DNA from: Desulfosediminicola ganghwensis
GTDB taxonomy: Bacteria > Desulfobacterota > Desulfobulbia > Desulfobulbales > Desulfocapsaceae
NCBI RefSeq assembly: GCF_005116675.2
Contig: NZ_CP050699.1
Coordinates: 3,858,501-3,922,500 of the forward strand
DNA length: 64,000 nt
Direction of reading: 5' to 3'
The notes under the pieces are model-generated. The model saw nothing but the letters and a program-made list of their open reading frames with translations, did no database searches and was not told where the DNA came from. Positions 7,123-14,051 of this stretch are shown piece after piece (the first letter of the stretch is position 1; every line of letters begins with the position of its first letter). The position numbers and the translations under genes are program-made.

Positions 7123-7612
7123 TGCGAATCTCAAACAAGCCTAGTCCTAAACGGTATTAGGCTTGAGTAGGACTGTATTGCTCCACTTTGACAGATCCCT
7201 GTGACTGATAGTACATTCCTATCAAGCATTAAGGTTGATGGGGCATATCTCAAGTAAAACGATACATGCTAGAGGTTAACCTTCCTACTGTTAAGGCTCA
7301 GGCTCTACTGCATGGAAGATTTGCTCCATTAATTGTAGTGGTAGGAAAGATACTGCTTTCATCACCAGAGCCTCCAGCTCGCCCGTATAAGGTCAACCGG
7401 CTATGTCCTGATAAGCTGCAACCCCCATTCCACTGGTTAGGCATTCTTTGATCCGCTGATAGCACCCCTTTAGAGGCAACTGAGATCGCCGATTGCATGA
7501 TCACCAACGGTTCCTGTACAAATGTGACAGTCAGAAAACCACTTTCCTAAAAAATGTAGAGGTACCTATAGACCTGATAGGTGGCAATGGGGTACAGGGC
7601 GGTTCAGCCTAA
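7123..7612 (+). other. Gene-less stretch with two hairpins
   Basis: CAAGCCTA and TAGGCTTG (about 7136-7165) form an eight-base-pair stem with a 14-base loop and no T run; a second small stem is ACCTAT/ATAGGT near 7563-7581. Open frames at 7266-7451 (+) and 7298-7507 (-) lack a ribosome site and any recognisable protein, so I do not call them. Confidence 0.4.
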
Positions 7613-8203
7613 TCATTCAGACATGCTTTCCAGGTATTTACTCCACTTGCCTTTTTCCGATTTTACAATTCTTTCTTGTTCTGCTCCACCCTCTTTGTAA
7701 AAATAACTTCGTTCACCAATCTCAGCACCATACGAATGCTTATATCCATATTGTTCAGCACTACAAAACTCATTGCCTAGCCAAATTGCATCAAGCTCAT
7801 GATACTTGAGAGGGGTACCGTTTTTAACCTTCCGCTCAACCCTCTCACATGCCTCTAGTGCAACTGCTTGACGTACCTTCGTTGCTTGGTATTCATCATA
7901 GGCAAAATAACCTCCTATGATGATTGCGGAGATTAACATTAATGATCCGGTAATTACCGATATTGATTTTACGACCCTTTTCTGCTTCTCGAGAGCCTTC
8001 TCATCAAGTGGTATCTCAGGCCCCTTAGCCCATAGGCATGCTAATCCTCCGAGTATCAGAGCTCCTAGCCAGTTAACAAGTAATCCTAAATAGTTAGTAG
8101 CTTCCACCCTTCCCTGCCTTTCAGTAGGAGGGAATAACCAACAAACAGTGATCAGTACGATACATACAATTATGATTCTCTTTTGCTTCCTGTTTAAATT
8201 CAT
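7613..8203 (-). CDS. Hypothetical membrane protein
   Basis: Minus-strand ATG 8203 is preceded by GGTAGGGAG. The 196-residue product has an N-terminal hydrophobic helix (about 10-24), a second (about 42-60) and a third (about 79-100), then a soluble region of about 95 residues with three Cys and an aromatic-rich segment (YGYKHSYGAEIGERSYFYKEG). It should sit in the inner membrane with the soluble tail on one side. No family is recognised. It is the first minus-strand gene after a run of plus-strand small genes. Confidence 0.65.
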   Translation of the reverse strand: MNLNRKQKRIIIVCIVLITVCWLFPPTERQGRVEATNYLGLLVNWLGALILGGLACLWAKGPEIPLDEKALEKQKRVVKSISVITGSLMLISAIIIGGYFAYDEYQATKVRQAVALEACERVERKVKNGTPLKYHELDAIWLGNEFCSAEQYGYKHSYGAEIGERSYFYKEGGAEQERIVKSEKGKWSKYLESMSE

Positions 8204-8491
8204 CCGTGCTCCCTACCTTGAAAACTGATGTAATTGCCCAGACGATCCCTGTTTCGTCAAAGTGAATAAAAAGCTGCCAAGCTGTCCTGACGTGCTATTC
8301 ATCGAAAGAACTAAGTATACGATGCCATCATCTTTGATATCTGCAAATGTAGTTTCCAACTGGCTTACTTGACGTCTTCTCATCCATCAGGTCATTTTTC
8401 TCACGCGAGGGTAATAATATCCAGTCGATATTCGAACCGTAATTGTTCTAATTCTCTCGGAATGTCAGACAGTACCCTGAAGGCTATCGAG

Positions 8492-8725
8492 CTATGTGCA
8501 TGACCAGACCACTATTTTTATACCAGCTTGAAAGTGAGTGCTTTTCTCAAGGCTTTTGAGTTTCTTGGCATCTGACACCTCCATTCCTCCAAATTTACTG
8601 CGCCAGCGGTAATATGTCTGTTCGGTGATGTTGCGCTGCCGACACACTTCCCGAACGTTTCCAATGGCATCACCCTCTTTGAGTATTCGAATAATCTGTT
8701 CTTCCGAAAATCTCTTTCTCTTCAT
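8492..8725 (-). pseudogene. IS3-family OrfA fragment
   Basis: The first 57 residues or so are a typical IS3 OrfA: MKRKRFSEEQIIRILKEG, a helix-turn-helix (GNVREVCRQRNITEQTYYRWRSKF) and the start of the leucine zipper (KLKSLEK). After that the sequence leaves the family (STHFQAGIKIVVWSCT), and no OrfB integrase domain follows, so the element has been deleted to a stump. The ribosome site GGAGGG lies before ATG 8725. No complete IS3 terminal repeats were recognised. Confidence 0.85.
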
Positions 8726-8810
8726 CAGTTCCCTCCAGTTGATTTGCCCGAAAGTCTAACATATCAACTGGCATAAAAGCTAAGGGGCTAGTCACTAAGT
8801 GGATGAAACG

Positions 8811-8870
8811 CTAAGTTCACCAGCGACCTTAAGCGAGTCCAGCGGAACGTAGTGAAGCGAGGTGAAACGT
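8811..8870 (-). other. attC-like inverted repeat 3
   Basis: GTTCACCAGCG (8815-8825) and GCGAGGTGAAAC (8857-8868) form an imperfect inverted repeat that spans the stop codon of the Nmad2-like gene, the position an attC site takes in a gene cassette. The core boxes match the integron consensus poorly, so this could also be a simple terminator-like structure. Confidence 0.3.
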
Positions 8871-9070
8871 TTTTTTATGCCCATTTTTATCTGGATTATC
8901 TTTAGGCATACCATGCAAACCCAACTCACAGTTAGACTTGAGCCATTCTATAAAACTATTCTGAACTTTTTCATTGTGATTAACACGAGTTCCTCTGCCA
9001 CCGACCAAGCATAGATATTTCGCCGGAATATTTATTCTGTTATCTCCATAGTAAATGAATTTATCAGATA
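8829..9070 (-). pseudogene. Nmad2-like protein, C-terminal part (gene split by insertion)
   Basis: This is the 3' part of the gene whose 5' part lies at 10429-10810. It encodes SDKFIYYGDNRINIPAKYL, then LVGGRGTRVN, FIEWLKSN, GLHGMP and ends at TAA 8829. These blocks match the C-terminal half of the nucleotide-modification-associated domain 2 family as I know it (ISxxFxYFG, GRGxxxN, FxxWL, G-G-P). With the 9079-10428 insertion and one TAAAAACT copy removed, the frame joins without a shift (KPKVF|ISDKF). The total is 624 bases, 207 residues. The gene is inactive as it stands. Confidence 0.85.
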
Positions 9071-9120
9071 TAAAAACTGGCTCCTCGACGTATTGAGTGG
9101 ATTTGATTTTTTAGACGGTT

Positions 9121-10205
9121 GCTGGAGTCACGTAATAAGTGCAACACGTTGACCAGTAAAGGCTTCCAAAGGTGTTAAGCCATCCAATACTTTTCTTGGC
9201 GTGAGGTTCAGAATGAATACCCCATCCTGAATATCCTCATCAGCCAATGTAGCGAGATCAAATCTCTTTGGCCACAAACGGCGGAGACGACCGTTTGTGT
9301 TTTCATTGGTGCCACGCTGCCAACTTGCATATGGTTTGGCAAAGTACATATCTGCTCCAGTCTCCTTTGAGACTCGGTCATGGTCGGCAAATTCACCCCC
9401 ATTATCCAGTGTTACTGTCAATGCAGAGTGCACTTTGCCGAGCATGCAGATCAGTGCATCAGCTACAGCTTCCTTGCTCTTACGAAGCACACGTTGAGCC
9501 AAGGTAAATCGACTTGTCCGATCAACCAATGTAACCAGGCTTGCATTGACGCCATGAACAAGATCACCTTCCCAATCCCCAAGGCGCGATCTTTGATCGA
9601 CAACCTCTGGCCTTGAACTGCTGTCTACTCGATTGGGAATGGCAGCTACACCAGCCTTTCTGTAACGTTTACCTCCCTTCCAGCGTTTTTTCCCATACCG
9701 CGGCAAGCGAGTATGGAGCAGGCCACCTTGCTGGCGATCCTCACTGATACGCCTGTAGATGGTCGTGTGGCTGAGCCTGTTTGCTCCTGAGCATTCAATG
9801 CCCATACGGGAACTGATAGCGGCTGGCGACCAGCCAAGGGCCAGGGACTCTCGTATGATTGTATCTGTTTCAGGATCACGTTTATCTGCTTTGTCTGCGG
9901 AACGTCTACGGTTATCGCTGAGCACTTGGGCACCCTGGGGATCATAACCCTTTTCGGTACGGTTTCTTTTCAGTTCACGACTGATAGTACTGCTGCTGAC
10001 TCCTGCTTCTTGGGCTATAGCCTTTTGGCTCATGCCCGCTTTACGCAGGCCGTAAATCTGGTATCTTTGCTGTTGAGAGAGTTGGCGATAGTGCTTGTTG
10101 TGATTGTTCATGACAGACCGTGGTTAAGTGTGAGAGCTGACACCATATCGTCAACTCACTCACTTTTCAAACTTCAGTCTGTTGCACTTATTGTATTACT
10201 CCAGC
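9121..10205 (-). mobile_element. IS30-family insertion sequence (complete)
   Basis: Imperfect 26-bp terminal inverted repeats lie at 9121-9146 and 10180-10205 (shared blocks GCTGGAGT and AATAAGTGCAACA). The element spans 1085 bp, has one transposase gene and is flanked by TT on both sides, in keeping with the 2-3 bp duplications of this family. It is inserted inside the MITE-like element, so it arrived later. Confidence 0.9.
9128..10111 (-). CDS. IS30-family transposase
   Basis: The 327-residue DDE transposase is of normal length. Its N-terminus holds the helix-turn-helix typical of IS30 (YRQLSQQQRYQIYGLRKAGM, then AIAQEAGVSSSTISRELKRN). The catalytic core follows: GDWEGDLVHG with the first Asp, TLDNGGEFADHD with the second Asp, and the C-terminal NENTNGRLRRLWPK with the catalytic Glu, ending with LNLTPRKVLDGLTPLEAF. 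The gene fills the element between its terminal repeats, with no frameshift, and is probably functional. Confidence 0.95.
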   Translation of the reverse strand: MNNHNKHYRQLSQQQRYQIYGLRKAGMSQKAIAQEAGVSSSTISRELKRNRTEKGYDPQGAQVLSDNRRRSADKADKRDPETDTIIRESLALGWSPAAISSRMGIECSGANRLSHTTIYRRISEDRQQGGLLHTRLPRYGKKRWKGGKRYRKAGVAAIPNRVDSSSRPEVVDQRSRLGDWEGDLVHGVNASLVTLVDRTSRFTLAQRVLRKSKEAVADALICMLGKVHSALTVTLDNGGEFADHDRVSKETGADMYFAKPYASWQRGTNENTNGRLRRLWPKRFDLATLADEDIQDGVFILNLTPRKVLDGLTPLEAFTGQRVALIT

Positions 10206-10286
10206 TTCCTTCTACACAACGTTTGCTGAGCCATTTTGCAGGAGTCCCGTCGGAGACGCCTTTTCGCTTTCGTCACTCTCAGGATC

Positions 10287-10368
10287 AATGAAGTTAAGGG
10301 AAGCGGTCAAGGTTGCGAGGTACGAGCACCCGTAGGGCTTGACCTTTACTGGTTCCCTTGACTTCATT
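10287..10368. repeat. 82-bp near-perfect palindrome inside the MITE-like element
   Basis: AATGAAGTTAAGGGAA (10287-10302) and TTCCCTTGACTTCATT (10353-10368) pair with one mismatch; inside, GGTCAAG (10305-10311) pairs with CTTGACC (10338-10344). The sequence could extrude as a cruciform or fold as an RNA hairpin. Short MITEs often have such internal symmetry. Confidence 0.85.
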
Positions 10369-10428
10369 ACCTGCTATCTCATTAGCACAATGGGCAAATC
10401 CTAAATCCACACGAAACGTCGAAGAGCC

Positions 10429-10810
10429 TAAAAACTTTTGGTTTTCTTGTGTCTTTCTTTAAGTACTCTTCTCCTATATGAAACCTATTCCAATGTTGAA
10501 TCCAATTTCCATTTATTCTTGAATAAAAATTATCACCACATCTTTGCTTCCAATCACCATTGGCAATAGATTTTTTGGGGTTAAAACGTTTATCTTCAAA
10601 GTATTCATCTAGCCCCATCACTTCGGACGTATACATAGCATATATTAATTTATGCCCGTCACTTTTGGGTGAAAAACCTGCTACCAAATCATCAACTTCG
10701 ACTCTTGAACCTTGACGGTTAGGTGTACAGCAAGACAAGGTGCAGTAGTCCCAAAATGGATTCGGTGCTAGTCCAGTATCATGCTTGACAATATATGTAA
10801 ATAAGTTCAT
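10429..10810 (-). pseudogene. Nmad2-like protein, N-terminal part (gene split by insertion)
   Basis: ATG 10810 begins MNLFTYIVKHDTGLAPNPF, then CTLSCCTP, the strongly conserved start of the nucleotide-modification-associated domain 2 family, followed by VDDLVAGFSPK, KLIYAMYTSEVMGLDEYF and a GDNFY-W-H block. The family is linked to modified-nucleotide metabolism in phages and bacterial islands; its exact activity is uncertain to me. After residue 127 the original frame enters the insertion and reads a false tail to a stop at 10382. The 3' part is at 8829-9070. The 5' end lies just after an attC-like inverted repeat, so the gene may be cassette cargo. Confidence 0.85.
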
Positions 10811-10814
10811 TTAT

Positions 10815-10885
10815 TATTTCTGTGAATAATGTTACGACAACCTGAGCGCGCCGTTTGCTGGTCCGTGTTTATTGGTTTGTTACAC
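10815..10885 (-). other. attC-like inverted repeat 4
   Basis: On the minus strand TAACAAACC, which contains the TAA stop of the nuclease gene, pairs with GGTTGT near 10826 with one unpaired A on the 5' arm. The position between two same-strand genes, with the upstream stop codon inside the TAAC box, is typical of integron cassettes. The right core box deviates from GTTRRRY. Confidence 0.35.
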
Positions 10886-11938
10886 CTTCCATCTTGTTGT
10901 TTTATATAGATTTACAACTTCTTCGCTTAATATTGGTAACACTGAAAGAAGAGTAGATATTTTATTTTCTTTGAAAAAGAATATTAGGATTTCACTTGCC
11001 TTTAAACCTTTATTCTGCGTTCCCCCCAGTTTAAGACTTTTGACAGATTGTAGAGATGAGCATTTTAGCCTCAAAATGTCTCTATTTGCATATTTTATGG
11101 ATTTTGAGGTTTCTGTGACGTTAGAATATTGCGTTAAACGAATATAAAGTTTTTTATCCCTTCTGTCGATTCTCCAAAATATCGATTCACCCATATTTGA
11201 ATATGCATTGGGTCTTGTAGCGATACTTAACTGAACCCATGGAGAACCACCATTGTTACTAGAGTACCTAAATTTTAAATATTCAAAACCATGCTTAGTC
11301 GCTAAGATTTCGTGCAATTTCGATAGTACAAACTGTTGTGCTTGACCTTTGTTTTTATCCGAACAATTTATTACCTTGATTTCATTATTCTTCACCATTT
11401 CATCAAAGATCTGATTTTGTTGAGATACATATTCTTTCTCAATATAATCAATGTAATGTTCAATAAGAAAGTGCTCTTTGCGAATATGGATTAGAGCGTT
11501 ATACAACTCTCTGGCGTCGATAACCTCATACCCTTCTCTTAATGCGTGACTTTTCTCTTCATAATTTATTAAGCCAAGTTTCAGATATATGTATTTGTCA
11601 CATAAAGGAAAAAGTTTTTTATATTTTCTTAATTGATTTGAATGAATTGTGGAATATGTTTTATTTTCAAACAAATAGGAGCGTTCAGTGCCATTAATAT
11701 TACATTCTAGTAGTAAATCAGCTTTACCTTCTTGCCTTAGGACGGAAATGCATGATATTTCATCATCCGGATGAGAGCACAACCCAATTTTGTTGAAAAA
11801 AAGTGATGTAAAATTATTCAATTCATCATTGAAACTGTAAAATAGCCAAGTGAGAAATGCGTCAGTTTGAAGCTCTTTTGTTGAATATTGAAATATATTG
11901 TTCAAAATATGTATCCGTTGGTATTGCAGGTATAACAA
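10880..11938 (-). CDS. PD-(D/E)XK nuclease superfamily protein
   Basis: The 352-residue protein resembles the PDDEXK_4 family (Pfam PF14281). Near the N-terminus it has NIFQYSTKELQTDAFLTWLFY with the family's early Glu, then a strand with KADLLLEC (catalytic Asp) and LFENKTYSTIHSNQLRKYKK, which carries the E-x-K of the active site. The C-terminal half is unassigned. Such nucleases are common in defence islands and among mobile cargo. The start is unsure: TTG 11938 is the longest choice and no ATG lies before the conserved start, so the N-terminus could be slightly trimmed. The DNA is strongly AT-rich, unlike the core genes to the right. Confidence 0.7.
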   Translation of the reverse strand: MLYLQYQRIHILNNIFQYSTKELQTDAFLTWLFYSFNDELNNFTSLFFNKIGLCSHPDDEISCISVLRQEGKADLLLECNINGTERSYLFENKTYSTIHSNQLRKYKKLFPLCDKYIYLKLGLINYEEKSHALREGYEVIDARELYNALIHIRKEHFLIEHYIDYIEKEYVSQQNQIFDEMVKNNEIKVINCSDKNKGQAQQFVLSKLHEILATKHGFEYLKFRYSSNNGGSPWVQLSIATRPNAYSNMGESIFWRIDRRDKKLYIRLTQYSNVTETSKSIKYANRDILRLKCSSLQSVKSLKLGGTQNKGLKASEILIFFFKENKISTLLSVLPILSEEVVNLYKTTRWKV

Positions 11939-12280
11939 TTAATTATACTGATCTGTATATTAAGACGAAACCCGATTAGACGATATTGCATAGGCGTTCT
12001 GAAGAGCTATGAATCTGAATTTGCGTCTGGTGATCCTAGGTCAATGTCTGGTAATCAACGTACTTCTTAATAACATGATAAAACGGACGTTATACAGAAT
12101 GATTGCTCATGAGCCCATGAACTTTTCAACCCGTTAATGTGTGCCAAAACAGCATGTTAACTTCGATCAACTTAGAATGTCAACGTGTATCTCGGATGAT
12201 CTATACGAATGACGATGGGATGGTCAATGAGGATAGTGCCTCTGGTTGAATGAAAAATTTCGTCGCCAGGGCCATTTCAA

Positions 12281-12297
12281 GATTCCACGAAACAATC
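12281..12297 (-). repeat. Dispersed repeat, copy D (diverged)
   Basis: The minus strand reads GATTGTTTCGTGGAATC, one base different from copies A-C. The GCCTAAC box nine bases on is only weakly kept. This copy is in the opposite orientation and about 5.6 kb from copy C. Confidence 0.6.
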
Positions 12298-13010
12298 GTG
12301 CAACAGAGGAGAAAGGTGTATCTCGTCAATCTAATACTGTCGATGACTTAGGGAAGTGAAGATGTTTCCTGGGCATCTTGAGGTTCGTGTGCAAGCAAAA
12401 TGTTAGATAAGGCTGTTCCTCACCGCCCTAACGTGTCAGGTTTGATTCCAATTTTTACAGCCGGATGTAAGTGAGTTCTCAAGTTCAATACGTTAATGAC
12501 AGGAAATGCTCTATATTGATCAACGATACTTATAGATAAACACCCTAAAAAATCATTGATATTCCGTGGATTTTACATAGTAGTAAAACAGTCATTTCTA
12601 GTAGGCTCAACAAGGTGAATACTTAGCAGGAACCGTCTTTCCACACATATCAATTCCAGTACTACAGGTGTCGCATTCTTAATATCCACCGATTGTCATC
12701 CATCTGTCATTCACGGAAACAAAACCTTTTCCCATGCTGGAGTACAATGAGGGGGGATCAAAAGCTGATAGCTTCTTTACTAGACCGGCATAGGCAACTA
12801 TTTGTATTCTAACGCGATATTGAAGAAAAAAGGTAACAACAATACACTTCGGAAATCAACCTCCATTAGCCATACAATTTAGCCAATTCCAAAGATATCA
12901 GTAGTGGATACCTATACGATATAAATATATATTATACGTACATCACACGCGGCTTATAGGAAGTGGCTCTTAGCCTGATTTGTCGGTATGGGATTTTTTA
13001 GCATATGCAT

Positions 13011-13042
13011 AAAGGGTATACATAAGGGTATATATTATACCC
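13011..13042. repeat. Short direct and inverted repeats next to the tRNA fragment
   Basis: GGGTATA occurs at 13014-13020 and 13026-13032, and its inverse TATACCC at 13036-13042, within AT-rich DNA that ends 53 bases before the tRNA-Leu fragment. Iterated short sites beside an attachment core are what integrase arm-type or excisionase sites look like; that role is an inference. Confidence 0.5.
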
Positions 13043-13094
13043 AAAATCACTTATCTCATCTGTACATACCAATATTAATCATCTTTTTCATTAA

Positions 13095-13117
13095 TTCGAT
13101 TCTCGCCCTAGGCACCA
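13095..13117 (+). other. tRNA-Leu 3'-end fragment (probable island attachment site)
   Basis: The 23 bases from TTCGATT to CACCA have exactly the spacing of a tRNA 3' end: T-loop TTCGATT, T-stem strand CTCGC, acceptor strand CCTAGGC, discriminator A and CCA. The sequence is like bacterial tRNA-Leu genes (which end GTTCGATTCTCGCCC...GGCACCA). The bases before it do not complete a tRNA, so only the 3' end is present. A terminator follows at once. Integrases that use tRNA genes leave such a fragment at the far island end, so this is probably the core of attR or attL. Confidence 0.8.
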
Positions 13118-13126
13118 GGAACTCAG

Positions 13127-13165
13127 AAGCCGTAGAACTTGATTTTCAAGCTCTACGGCTTTTTT
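13127..13165 (+). terminator. Rho-independent terminator behind the tRNA-Leu fragment
   Basis: AAGCCGTAGA (13127-13136) pairs with TCTACGGCTT (13152-13161), the stem is extended by CTT/AAG, and a T run follows. It was presumably the terminator of the intact tRNA-Leu gene before island insertion. Confidence 0.9.
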
Positions 13166-13566
13166 ATTTTCAGCCATTACCAGACAATTTTCTCAAAATT
13201 GATCATCCGTTCATTTCAGATCACCAAACGTGCCTGTTCAGCTTTGGCTATTCAGCGACATTGCAGAAACCCATCGTCCGTCATACTCCAATCCCTATAA
13301 AACACTTCGAAGGGATTCGATGACTCCAGACAATTCACCTGAATTCTTCGTAAAGATGCTGATATTCAAGGTTGTATTCATTTTTTGCATATCATGTAAC
13401 TTGTTGGTTTTAAAATTAATCTCTCAAAAACAACACAAACCCAACACAAACAACGTATTTATACCTATTTACAGGACATATCCTAACATTTAAGATGTGC
13501 TGTACCGCTGCTCAAACCAGGATCAAGTAACTCGAATGGAATATTTTCTTGCTTGAAGAAAAGAAG
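13166..13566 (+). other. Intergenic stretch without a recognised gene
   Basis: Between the tRNA-Leu terminator and the small basic protein I see no coding frame with a ribosome site and no structured RNA that I recognise. Confidence 0.5.
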
Positions 13567-13758
13567 ATGCAGACTAAAAAATCGAAAAAAGCAAAAGGTA
13601 CAACTAAGGGCCGCCGAAATCGTGCTGCTGTAAGAGGGGAGAAATTCAACTTCACCCCCAACATGCGCTTTGTTGTCGTACGCAATCAGCGCAATCCATG
13701 GCTGGATGAGCTTTACGAGACGCCACCGAATCTGGCAAGTCTTCCTGTTTTCAATTGA
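13567..13758 (+). CDS. Small basic hypothetical protein (63 aa)
   Basis: ATG 13567 (MQTKKSKKAKGTTKGRRN) follows GAAGAAAAGAAG; a TTG frame start at 13549 would add six residues. The N-terminal third is almost all Lys, Arg, Thr and Gly, suggesting nucleic-acid contact; the C-terminal part (FTPNMRFVVVRNQRNPWLDELYE) looks folded. No family is recognised. It is followed by a strong hairpin. Confidence 0.55.
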   Translation: MQTKKSKKAKGTTKGRRNRAAVRGEKFNFTPNMRFVVVRNQRNPWLDELYETPPNLASLPVFN

Positions 13759-13792
13759 TCAATCCCTGGATACTGTAAATTTAGAAACGACA

Positions 13793-13823
13793 AAGCCCCT
13801 TCCCGGAAACCGGAAAGGGGCTT
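13793..13823. terminator. Strong hairpin between a small gene and tRNA-Thr
   Basis: AAGCCCCTTCC (13793-13803) pairs with GGAAAGGGGCTT (13812-13823). It can serve both the small plus-strand gene and the tRNA-Thr transcript on the minus strand, although neither side has a long T run. Confidence 0.7.
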
Positions 13824-13833
13824 GTTGTATTTC

Positions 13834-13909
13834 TGGAGCCAGCAAGCGGGATCGAACCGCTGACCTACGCTTTACGAGAGCGCCGCTCTACCAACTGAGC
13901 TATGCTGGC
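13834..13909 (-). tRNA. tRNA-Thr (anticodon CGU)
   Basis: The minus strand gives a full cloverleaf of 76 bases: acceptor GCCAGCA, D-arm with AGCTCAGTTGGTAGAGC, anticodon loop CTCGTAA with anticodon CGU, T-arm with GGTTCGATCCC, and the encoded CCA. All stems pair. The gene looks intact. Its 3' end faces the accessory region, but I found no copy of that end elsewhere in the window. Confidence 0.97.
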
Positions 13910-14051
13910 ACATTGAGAAGCCTATATATCAGGTAATCATTGAAAGTTCAACTATTATACAATATAAAATGGCCTTATCAGAGGAGCTTTCTTACCTTGA
14001 TATTTTCGAATGTAATTCCATCAACTTAACAATAAACAGGTAGCAATTGTA

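Larger units (their letters stand above)
9079..10428. mobile_element. MITE-like element with ISL3-type terminal repeats, carrying an IS30 copy
   Basis: The ends 9079-9104 and 10403-10428 are 26-bp inverted repeats identical at 22 positions; the outermost bases read GGCTCCTCGACGT and GGCTCTTCGACGT inward. The element is flanked by a perfect 8-bp direct repeat TAAAAACT (9071-9078 and 10429-10436), the target duplication. GGCTCTT-type ends and 8-bp duplications are characters of the ISL3 family, but no ISL3 transposase is inside. Without the nested IS30 it would be about 260 bp, so it is a non-autonomous derivative. It also holds an 82-bp palindrome (10287-10368). Confidence 0.85.
11939..13094. 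other. Long gene-less stretch at the island edge
   Basis: About 1.15 kb without any frame that looks coding. A frame at 12988-13323 is spurious, because it reads through the tRNA fragment and a terminator. The stretch contains copy D of the dispersed repeat (12281-12297) and, near its right end, AT-rich direct repeats (13011-13042). It looks like decayed DNA. Confidence 0.6.

Noticed and set aside
7266..7507. Overlapping 61- and 69-codon frames on opposite strands
   Set aside because: Neither has a ribosome site or a protein pattern; the stretch looks like decayed DNA.
10382..10428. C-terminal tail of the Nmad2-like frame as native protein
   Set aside because: The frame from 10428 down to the stop at 10382 lies inside the inserted element, so these residues are an artefact of the insertion.
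4366..11938. A complete integron
   Set aside because: attC-like repeats are imperfect, there is no intI or attI in the window, and genes lie on both strands, so only a resemblance is reported.
12988..13323. 111-codon open frame at the island edge
   Set aside because: It reads through the tRNA-Leu fragment and a rho-independent terminator, and its start has no ribosome site.
13834..13909. tRNA-Thr as the island attachment site
   Set aside because: Its 3' end faces the accessory region, but no copy of that end was seen in the window, while the tRNA-Leu fragment gives a better boundary.
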